A stretch of 64,000 bases of DNA. Source: Marasmius tenuissimus. Lineage: Eukaryota > Basidiomycota > Agaricomycetes > Agaricales > Marasmiaceae. Both the position numbers and the translations under genes were made by a program. Positions 55,821 through 64,000 of the stretch are shown piece after piece (positions within the stretch are counted from its first letter, which is position 1; the number at the start of each line of letters is the position of its first letter). A model generated the notes under the pieces. The model saw only the letters and a program-made list of their open reading frames with translations, made no database searches and was not told where the DNA came from. The stretch spans positions 1,488,001 to 1,552,000 of the forward strand of contig JAQOTA010000052.1 of assembly GCA_029532415.1 (NCBI GenBank), in the 5' to 3' direction.

Positions 55821-56399
55821 GCCCCAAATCCCACGCACAGTGCTTGGCATCGCAGTAACTAAGATTTTACCCTTTCCTAACAGGAATCAGCAGGAATCTG
55901 CGCGCCGTTCCCTCCGCAATTATTCCACAACCCTCTTCCGAGCAAGCTGGCGGACCCGAGCCCGTTGCACACCAATGTAGCACGGTTCTTACCATATTGT
56001 ATGGGTTTTTTGCAACGAGGAAACAATGGGAAAATCCAGAAAAAGACAGGACCATACGATCCCTAACTCTTGGGTCTAGTGCAAGGTTGACGTTGAGCCC
56101 CAGGGGACGTCGTCTGCTCAATCCCGATGCTGACATAAGCCCTGCACGCTCGCAATGGACTCAATCCTCTGCAAGGTTACAGCATTTCCCGTTCCCGATT
56201 CTATTTTCCTTGTCATCATTCGAACTTGGTATGGAGAAGACAGCCCAATGTTATGAGAATCTGTCCGACGATATGAAAAACAAAAAAGTCCTTAATCCTT
56301 GATTATACTTCGATTCCCTTTCCGTCCTTCGAATCATCGATCACTTCGTGAACTTGGATGCCTACACATCATCCCGTTCAATCAGCCAATGTCATACGA
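55821..56399. other. Intergenic region between MTW1 and the DUF7721 gene
   Basis: About 580 bases. Short open frames on both strands show no motif. The region holds the rest of the MTW1 promoter and the 3' end of the DUF7721 gene. No RNA gene was recognised. Confidence 0.4.
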
Positions 56400-57354
56400 T
56401 CATTCGTAGAGACCAGAACGCACCAGGCTCATCAGACCTCCAAGACCTCCCGAGTCCGATCCACCGGTGGTCTGCGCACCACCACCAAACTTGCTCTGGA
56501 CAAGAAGCTTCATAACAGTCATAGCGGCGCCATTGACAGCGTCCTGCTTGTCTCCTTGCTTGGCACCGCCAGACTTGTCGAACAGCTTGGATGCTTCTGC
56601 CATCGCCATACTGATCAGTTGACTCTGGGAGCCTGAGCTGCCGCTGGATCCGGAGGATCCAGACCCAGCGCTTCCGCCACTACCACCGGTGAATTGTTTG
56701 AGGGCCTGGAACATTGACGAAAAGATTGTTAGTACCTTTTCGTGATAGAGAGATGGTGGACACTGCCTAACGTACCTGTAGAGCTGCTGCGGCTCCCATC
56801 GACCTCGCATCCATGTTGTTGGTGTTACCCTCTTGATATGCCTGCTGATGGGCCCTTGTGGCGTGCTCTTCGTCGACAGGCTGTTGGTGCGAGGACTGAG
56901 AAGTTCAACCCCTCATGGTCAATCTCCGTTAACCACAGGAGCATTCGCGCGGCGAACGAACCTTGTTATCAGAAAGGAAGCTCATGGCGGTTTTGAAAAG
57001 AGAGCTGTCTCCGGATCCATGTTGAGATGCACTTCGTACGACCTCGTCGTCGTCGACTGCGGAAGGTAGGGGTAAGTTACATCCCCTGAAGTTGGGTCCG
57101 AAGCTTACAGGATGGACCATGGCTCGACGGCCTATTCCCGGGGTTGAGCTCAGCTCCACCAGTCTTGTTGACATTGGCTGATTAACAACGACAAGAAGTT
57201 AAATCGATCAGGATATTCTGAAGTTGCAAGTCAACTTACAGCTCTCATTCGAGTGCGACTCGTATGCCTCGTAGCCTTTCTTTGCGAGGTTCATGAAGTT
57301 ATCCTAGTGAAGGTAAGAATCATCAACTCAGATGAGAGAGTGAGGACATACCAT
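56400..57354 (-). CDS. DUF7721-like small acidic-Gly/Ser protein
   Basis: DUF7721 proteins are small, abundant fungal proteins of unknown role. The ATG at 57354-57352 is the entire coding part of the first exon; an intron of 48 bases (57304-57351) follows immediately. The second exon reads DNFMNLAKKGYEAYESHSNE. Further exons give EVVRSASQHGSGDSSLFKTA with MSFLSDNK, VDEEHATRAHQQAYQEGNTN and MDARSMGAAAALQALKQFTG, a Gly/Ser stretch, then SQLISMAMAEASKLFDKSGG and KQDAVNGAAMTVMKLLVQSK, both typical of the family. The stop is TGA at 56400-56402. Repeated Ala-rich helices suggest a helical bundle. Six exons, all phases fit. Start choice rests on the MDNF opening, which is the family norm. Confidence 0.82.
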
Positions 57355-57731
57355 TATGGTTGCTGAACGTGAACGTTGACAATGACTAGTGATGCTGGCA
57401 GTGGTCTGGTTACTGGTTACTGTTGGTTCGCAGCTCACGGCGCACCTTTATGATCTGTTCCGATCGTGCGTGGGAACGATGATGTCATGTTAAATCCCCC
57501 TGATTGACGCGACGCGCCTGCGGAGGTGACAACCGCGAGCTTGGCCGGTCCAACTGGTGGGAAGGACTGGAATTGGCGGGAATTGGTGGTGCAGAACCGC
57601 ATGGTGGTACTGTGATGACTGGTGGATGATAGAATTACATTTGGCGTGTTGTATGGTATTGGGTATACTGAGTACTAGTACATATTATGATTCATTCCCA
57701 CTTGTGTTCCGTCAGCTTCGACTTCATGACC
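57355..57731. promoter_or_regulatory. Upstream region of the DUF7721 gene
   Basis: 377 bases between the DUF7721 start and the LEA-like stop, same direction. It should hold the DUF7721 promoter. No TATA box is clear. Confidence 0.35.
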
Positions 57732-58629
57732 TTAAACTACTTTGTTTCCGACCTCTCCGACCTTGGCGCCAGCACCCGGAGCGTAAGGCCCTCCAACAGT
57801 ATTTGCACCGCTCTCTAGCGGTGCACTTGACGCGGGGACGCCGCCTGCGGGTGGGGCGCCGTGTGTCGCTGAACCTTGTTCTTGGACATTGCCCAGGTAG
57901 TTCTGCGCGGCAGTTGTAGCCTTGTCGACGTAAGGTTGTGCCGCCTGTTGAGCAGCCACGAGGTATTCCTTTCCGGTCTGAATGGCAGCAGCTGCGCCAG
58001 ATTGAAGCTGTGAAGCCACACCAGGCTGTTGAGTCCCGCTCGGATCTGATCTGGTAGTAGTTGTCGAGCCATCGGTACCCGAAATGTAAGGCTGTTTGGA
58101 CTTCGTTAGGATACTGCTGCTGTAGAGAGAATTCTGATGCACGAACCTGAACAGCGGCATTCACTGAAGCAGCGGCATTGGTAGCGAGAGTCTTCGCTTG
58201 CTCAACGTATGCTTGGCCAGTCGCTTTCGCCTCCTGAACATCGTGTTGACCTTGCGTGACCGCTGCATTCGTGGTCTGTTTAGCTTGCTCCTGCAGCCTG
58301 TCTGTCGTTGTTACACTCTCGCCGGTAAAGTCCTTGCCGAGAGACTGTCATCGATGATTTTAGAATTCGATTGCGAGTAAGACACACGCGAGCGTACCTT
58401 GGCGGCGTTGGCGGCGTCCTGTGCTACATGTTGTGCTTGGTCTGCGTTCTTCTCAATTGCCTTCGCATCCGCCGATGTTTTGGCTTCGACCTGAGCAGTA
58501 GCAGCAGTAGTTTCGAGTTTCGCAAGCCTGTGAGCAGGATTAGCCACTAGATCGATCACAGATCACCATGAGAAAGACGTACTCGGCGCCTTGAGCCTCT
58601 TGAACGTTGAAGATTCCTCCAGTAGACAT
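57732..58629 (-). CDS. LEA-like alanine-rich helical protein
   Basis: The protein looks like the group 3 late-embryogenesis-abundant and related stress proteins: hydrophilic, rich in Ala, Thr, Gln and Lys, with long helical repeats. The start at 58629 gives MSTGGIFNVQEAQGAE. Exons continue LAKLETTAATAQVEAKTSAD, NADQAQHVAQDAANAAK, SLGKDFTGESVTTTDRLQEQ and YVEQAKTLATNAAASVNAAV, then PYISGTDGSTTTT and KEYLVAAQQAAQPYVDKATT. The tail is Gly/Pro-rich and ends KVGEVGNKVV with TAA at 57732-57734. Four introns keep the phase. Repeats of the type TxxAQxxAxxAK recur. A TATA box 82 bases upstream suits a strongly inducible gene. A role in desiccation or heat tolerance is inferred from composition only. 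Confidence 0.72.
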
Positions 58630-58710
58630 TCTGAGTGTGATTGAGTGCGAGTATGTGGTTTGTTGATTGAGGTTATGGGTTTGGGATAGCACCTCGTCGA
58701 AGCTTGATCT

Positions 58711-58717
58711 TTTTATA
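58711..58717 (-). promoter_or_regulatory. TATA box of the LEA-like gene
   Basis: TATAAAA on the minus strand, about 82 bases before the ATG at 58629. Confidence 0.55.
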
Positions 58718-59188
58718 GTCCTGGCTGCTGGCGGTGGAGGCACAAGGGGATACAATGACGTCAACAACGAATAATGCACAGAATAGGAGTAGTGACGACA
58801 TCGCCAGCTTTCGCCCTTCGCCCAGCCTACGTACAACAAAAATTCTAATCGGTCCAAAAAAGTAGAGGCAGCGCAGCAGGATGAATATCTAAGGCATAAG
58901 AAAGTAATAAACAGAGAGCAGCAAAACGAATACAACTAAGGACTCGGAGACACGGTGTTTCTACAGTTCATTCAAATGAGCGACAGACGGTCCAGAATGG
59001 ACAAAATGAGCAGATTACACTGGAAGGGTGAATGCGATCATAAACGACAATTTGCACAAGGGAGTGGATGATGGAATTGATGGGATACCATAAAAGCAAA
59101 CAGACTGAAAACGTCGAAACGACTGGGCAAGGGAAGAAAATCTGAATGAAGAATAGAAAAACGAGAAAAAAAGGGGGGAAACCGCACT
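58718..59188. other. Region upstream of the LEA-like gene
   Basis: About 470 bases between the TATA box and the glycogenin stop. An open minus-strand frame at 58968-59366 runs into glycogenin coding sequence in another frame and is not a gene. Nothing else was seen. Confidence 0.4.
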
Positions 59189-62100
59189 TCAACGAGGCGA
59201 CTCGTCCCAAGAGCTCATCTTCAAGAATCTGGCAAGCACTTCTTCGGACCCTCGTTTGAACAGGTCTACTCCACGAGCAGGATCCCAAACACGGCCACCC
59301 TTGGTGAGTGGTGCACCGTCTGCCGGGGATAGAGGACCTATGGAGGAAGGTGGAGAAGTAGCCCATGAAGATCCGTCGTGCGAGACTTGACGAGATGGCC
59401 CACCAGAATCTAACGTGGGGGTGGCGGTAGTAGTAGGCGACCCCGTTCGTATTTGACTCTTCAATGAACCTCCTCCGTTCGTCTTCATATTGCTCCTCGC
59501 CGCATCGGTTGCATTTGAGCCTTCATGAATCGAGGTTCGAGGAGAACGCCCAAGGGAAGGCGTTCGTGGTGAATCTCGACCGTTTCGTCTGGCTGCTGTC
59601 ACTGTCGACGGTATGACTTCAGGAATATTGCTCATCACGGGCGGGGCAGTAGACGTCGTTGGCGGTGACCATTGCTTCCTGTTGCTGCCGGGCTGCGATG
59701 TCAACGACGTCTTCCGGTGCCTGTTTGAAGTCTTGTCTTGACTCGAGCGTGACGGCGGAGATTGAGGCTGGACCTTTGGCGGGGGAATGAGATCAACTTG
59801 AACGGCCTGATCTCGCATCTCATGGGTAATAGTCTGAACGCCACGTACTCGATACTCTTTTTTCTTTGGTTTGCTGGTACTTGCCGAAACGTTTGAATTG
59901 CTCCTTGACCTTGCATTGGCAGCGTCAACCTCGTTATCGCTGTCTGCCCATCGAATAACGGATGAGTCGTCATCATCGGCATTATCTTCGTCATCTCCGT
60001 CACGACTACTGATCTCCGCTCGTTCTTGCCAGCTCTTGCTCTTCCGATAGTCATCACCATCGAACGCGGCGGCTAGCGGCGGCGGGGGTGGTGGCTGCGA
60101 AAGCTTGGTAGCGTATCGCTGTATACTCGGCACTGTATCCCAAGCATTAGCAAACGTCAATGAATAAGGCACGTGCTGAGTAGTAGGTGATGTGGGACGA
60201 GCAGTTCCAGATGGCGATATTGGTGATACTGCTTGAGGCTCTGGAGCTGCGAACCCGTTTTCTGGCAATTGGCTTCCAAACCTTATTGGCGAAGGCTCTT
60301 CGCCCGGCGGGAAGACCCGCCCCGGTTTATGCCTTGGTTGTCCCTCCCACGGAAAGACGGGTTTGACTTTGAGAGGATCGGGAGAGTGTGAATTATCAGT
60401 ACCGGTGACAGTGCGATAGTGACCGAGCTTCTGTAACGCTTCTGGAATCCGCGGCGGAGGCGGAGGTTCGAAGAGAGAGGTGGAATTTATTGAGTTGCCG
60501 TGTTGAGGATGCTGATTGGATTTGCCATACGCTTGATCCCACTGGTTGGGAAAGTACGTGTCGTTTGGAAAGTTAGAATTGGGAGCGGTCGTTGGAGGAG
60601 GTTCTACTGCAGGGTTCCAAAAGAGGAGTGGGGGGGAAAAGGGACGAACAGCTTCAGAATCGGTGCGGTGTCCACTGGGTTGCTGCGACTGACCTATGTC
60701 GTGTGTAACGTGTTCGGATTGAAAGGAGTCAGTGTGTGGCAGTGGAATGGGATGTGGGTGGGGACTTGGGGGAAGGTCTTCTTTGATAGAATCTTCGGAT
60801 TTGAGAGGCGGAGAGGGTCTCAGCAGATCGAAGCGGCCCTCTAACGGCAAACTTCTGTATTCCCCCTCACCACCAGCGTTGTCCTGCGTTGGGCCCAAAC
60901 CCACCGAATTCATACCCTCAATAGCAAGTCGGCGGAGTTCTTCCAGCCCGATTGTTCCCCCGGGTGCAGAAACGTCGGACGACGACAGGACATCGGCTCC
61001 TGTGGCATTCTGTTCGTCCCAGGCGGATACGTAGCGCCTGACCTCGAAGTCAGAGTCCGGAACGATGACCTGCGCACGATAGTACTTGTCGTAGACGGAG
61101 AACCACCTGTCAAGAAGAGAGCTATAGTCATAAGCTGGCGAAGTAGAGTTCGTCTGAGAGGACTCTGTCTGGGATGTAGATTGAAATGGAGCGCGATGTG
61201 CAATGGAATTCCATGGTTTGTTCGGTCCGATAAAGTGAATGGCAGAGATCTTGGAGCCGAATCGTTCGTATGCCGGAGCGTATCTAAGATAAAAAGATGG
61301 AATAGATCAGATGGCTTCCTTTGTCAGAACGGAAGCGCATATAACTGACGTATAGGCAGCCGTTGGTGTTGTATTATAGGTAAAACTGAGCCTGTTCCAG
61401 TTGCTACCTCTCCACTCGTTGAGCACGCCTTGGTCGCCTCCATCCCAAGAACCCTTCGTCCTGAGTAGATGTTGAAGTTCTTGAAACTTGTCTTCACCAG
61501 GAGACAGGACCATGACACCCGAGTTAAAAATATCCGGCCAGCCAACATCTGGGACTGCAGAGAATTCATGGGGCAACACGAAAAGGTGCGAGAGCGGCCT
61601 TATTGGTAGAACATCGGCATCGAGGAAAATTATTTTCGAATACTGCGTGAGCCGGAATACGTGTAATTTGGTGAGAACAGTGTGGAGATCCGGACGGCCT
61701 ATAGGGGGAAAATAACGCGAAAAAGCGTATCAGCACACACGTTTGGTAACACCTCGATGACCTCGCGCATTGCGCAAAAATGCTTGGAGCCGCCCTCACA
61801 AATTTGGAAAGGGCGGAAGTGTCATGTGTCTTCTAGAGACGCGTCTAGAACAGCGTAGAGCAACATAGAGCGAATCAAAGAGCAACGAATTTGTCTAAAC
61901 GCGTCCCAAAGGAGGGATATGAATGCAATGTAGGAAACCGAAAGATACACACCGAGAAGCTGAAGTCCCCTATCGTCCTCCTGGGTGATGGTTTCTACGC
62001 CTACAACGACGTTGTAAGCTCTTCTAAGGAGCTTTATAGTGGAGACGTCTATCGATTCTGGTGTTACAAGGCAAACGGTCTGGAAAGCGACCTCTGGGGG

Positions 62101-62208
62101 TACGGGTGGGGAAGGATGGACATCTTGAAGAGCAGCAGCTAAAGTGAGAGCTCCAGGAAGATAATGGTCTGAAGTAACGAGCGTAACGAAGGCATAAGAG
62201 TCTGCCAT
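59189..62208 (-). CDS. Glycogenin (GT8 self-glucosylating primer of glycogen synthesis)
   Basis: Glycogenin attaches glucose from UDP-glucose to its own Tyr and starts glycogen chains. The start at 62208 gives MADSYAFVTLVTSDHYLPGA, the usual opening, followed by LTLAAALQDVH. After introns come KLHVFRLTQYSKIIFLDADV (with the DxD metal motif), SAVPDVGWPDIFNSGVMVL, GSWDGGDQGVLNEW and TYNTTPTAAYTYAPAYERFG, then ISAIHFIGPNKPW. The long C-terminal part is Pro/Ser-rich and disordered, with an acidic patch (EDNADDDDSSVIRW). It ends with the conserved fungal motif RVWDPARGVDLFKRGSEEV and LARFLKMSSW, which binds glycogen synthase in relatives. The stop is TGA at 59189-59191. About 900 residues; the GT8 motifs are intact. 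Confidence 0.9.
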
Positions 62209-62785
62209 CGACGATGAAGAGGAAGGAAAGGGAAACGGAGGGGAAGGGGAAGGGCCGAGGTGGAAGATGAAAGTCAAGATTGGATACGACCTGGAAGGTA
62301 TGCCTGCCTAGAGTTCTCTATCACGTAAACAATCAACAATAACTCCTCCGGTCCCTCTCATCATCGAAAATTTTCTGCGTATTATGTACACTCAGTCATA
62401 CAAACCTGACGGAAGTCGCTTCTGCCACGTCCTACAGAGTAAACAGAATGCAAAGACTGTGATCAGACTCGGCATGACGCGTTGCAGGTTACGGTCGAGT
62501 AAATGGCTCGACCTCGTTCACAACCCTTCTTTCGGTTTCCATCAGATTCACAATCTGGGACAAGGGGTAAAGCTATATATTGTTATACAGGCATTCCCGA
62601 ATGAGCATGAGCATCAGGCAAAGTCGCGTTCTGGGATTGAGCTCGTAAAGAGGGGAGAAGAGCATTGACATCGTGGGCAGCGCCATCGAGAGTGACGTCC
62701 TCGCGTCCTCCGGGTCACCGGCATTTCTGTCCTTGACTGTCATCACCTTCACCATTCCCTATCTGCCAGTGTCAATGGGCAGCTA
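62209..62785. promoter_or_regulatory. Divergent promoter region of glycogenin and the ADCK2-like gene
   Basis: 577 bases between two opposite start codons. Short frames on both strands have no motif. No TATA box is clear near either ATG. Confidence 0.4.
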
Positions 62786-64000
62786 ATGGCTCTCTTCTGT
62801 TGTCGTTCAAGGCTTCTATCGACGACAACTTCGACTTTCTCTCGGAGAAACGGTTCAACATGGTCCTCTCAGCACGCGAGATTCCCCTCATTCTTCAATT
62901 CGACCCCCATTCCTCGCCATTCTCTCGGGAGAAAGGCACTTTGGCTGATCCCCATATCTGGGGGTCTAGCCCTCTATTTTGCACCTCGAAAACCAAATTC
63001 TGTTATCCCTACAATCATCTCTTCACCTTCCATCATTCCATGTCCACCAACGACGGAAAAATCAAACCAAGAACACATTATACTCTCACCGGCAGAGGAA
63101 GAACTCACATGGGGCTCAAGGATAATCGTTCTGCTTCGGGATAGAGTTTGGGAACCTATTCTAACCGCCAAACGATTCGTTCACCTTCTCTATCTATTCG
63201 TTCCTGTTATCCTCACGAGCCCGATGCTCCTGGTCGGAAAACCGAGGAAGCGGCACAACGGTGATGGTTGGGGCGCAATTTGGTGGTATGACCTTCTGGT
63301 CGCCAGGATGCAAACAGCGGGACCAACGTTCATAAAGGTAAAGCACCCGCCTATCTCCATCCTTTGTTCCTTGCCCATTCATATACATGAATCGTCTCTC
63401 CGGCAGTTGGCGCAGTGGGCCGCGTCTCGCGCGGACCTTTTCCCATCCGCACTCTGCGAACGAATGGGTGCATTACATTCTCGGGGGAAATCGCATTCCT
63501 TCAAGCACACGAAAAAGGTCATAGAAAGAGTTTTCCAACGTCCGTTCGATCAAGTATTCGAATACTTTGATGAGACGCCGATAGGAACCGGGGCGATAGC
63601 GCAAGTGCGTAGCATGCTTTGTATCTGGCTATTTCCGGATACTAATTGAAACCTCCTGAACTTCAATAGGTATATCGCGCAGTTCTTAAACAAGACCTTA
63701 TCCCTCCGTCATATCTCGGACCGAGGCGGCACAGAAAGTCCCCAGCAGCCGCCATATCCCCAGTTATACTAGACCACCCCCCTCCTTCTATCCCCACTGC
63801 TGCAGTTGCCATCAAGGTCATTCACCCGCGAGTCCAGAAGACCATAGCGCGGGATCTCTCTATCATGTCCTTCTTCGCCCATTTCATCGCCTTGTTTCCG
63901 GGTATGCAGTGGTTATCACTCCCCGAAGAAGTGGACGTATTCGGTGGGATGATGTTCCAACAACTGGATCTCAGGCACGAAGCGGATAATTTGCTCACGT
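62786..64000 (+). CDS. CQD1: ABC1/ADCK2-type mitochondrial atypical kinase, 5' part (Cqd1-like)
   Basis: ABC1/ADCK proteins are atypical kinases of mitochondria; the ADCK2 branch (yeast Cqd1) affects coenzyme Q and lipid distribution in the inner membrane. The start at 62786 has a presequence-like N-terminus rich in Ser, Thr and Arg (RSRLLSTTTSTFSRRNGS) and a membrane helix (ALWLIPISGGLALYF). Next come WWYDLLVARMQTAGPTFIK and, after an intron, LAQWAASRADLFPSALCERM, the KxGQ-type motif with Ala in place of Gly. Then FDETPIGTGAIAQVYRAVLK follows, with the Ala/Gly-rich nucleotide loop over an intron, and VAIKVIHPRV with the ATP-site Lys. The end HEADNLL is cut by the window edge, so the catalytic loop and the C-terminus are not seen. 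Three exons are joined here. Confidence 0.88.

Noticed and set aside
61830..61850. Palindrome AGACGCGTCT inside glycogenin
   Set aside because: It lies in an intron-like part of the gene with no partner site; a single ten-base palindrome is within chance.

Overview
The window is a gene-dense piece of a filamentous basidiomycete genome, most likely an Agaricomycete. Almost every gene is split by introns of about 50-70 bases with GT-AG ends, intergenic gaps are mostly 0.1-0.7 kb, both strands are used, and the protein set is that of a mushroom-forming fungus: GH72 glucanosyltransferase, Ugo1, tricalbin, Ric1, Ssk2-type MAPKKK, Atg26-type sterol glucosyltransferase, and DUF6699, DUF7702 and DUF7721 proteins. 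Exon boundaries were joined by eye from frame, splice sites and remembered family patterns; no search was run.

Layout: (1) 1-5.7 kb: 3' end of a Pif1 helicase, a SYLF-SH3 actin-patch protein, the Las1 rRNA-processing endonuclease and a DUF7702 membrane protein. (2) 5.7-9.6 kb: gene-poor stretch with a decayed direct duplication and one tentative small TATA-driven gene. (3) 9.6-14 kb: a DUF6699 protein, a Nudix hydrolase with a C-terminal membrane segment, and the Mtq2/HEMK2 methyltransferase. (4) 14-26 kb: tricalbin, an F-box protein divergent from Ugo1, and an RRM/zinc-knuckle RNA-binding protein. (5) 26-37 kb: a GAS1-like wall enzyme, a Sur7/PalI-type membrane protein divergent from the sterol glucosyltransferase, and a non-heme iron oxygenase-like protein. 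(6) 37-51 kb: Ric1, a PRELI/Ups lipid carrier, a metallo-beta-lactamase-fold hydrolase, the DRG2/Rbg2 GTPase and a divergent Ssk2/Wis4 MAPKKK. (7) 51-64 kb: a multi-span membrane protein with an acidic Ser/Asp loop, the kinetochore protein Mis12/Mtw1, a DUF7721 protein, a LEA-like helical protein, glycogenin, and the first part of an ADCK2/Cqd1-type kinase cut by the window end.

No operon-like system, prophage, CRISPR array, intact transposon or secondary-metabolite cluster is visible. The genes are housekeeping, with a loose tilt towards membrane and lipid work (tricalbin, Ugo1, Ups, sterol glucosyltransferase, Cqd1-like kinase, Sur7-like protein). The most unusual signals are in gene structure: a candidate single-nucleotide exon in the DRG2 homologue, a 6-nucleotide exon in the SYLF gene, an initiator exon that carries only the ATG, and up to four GC-AG introns.
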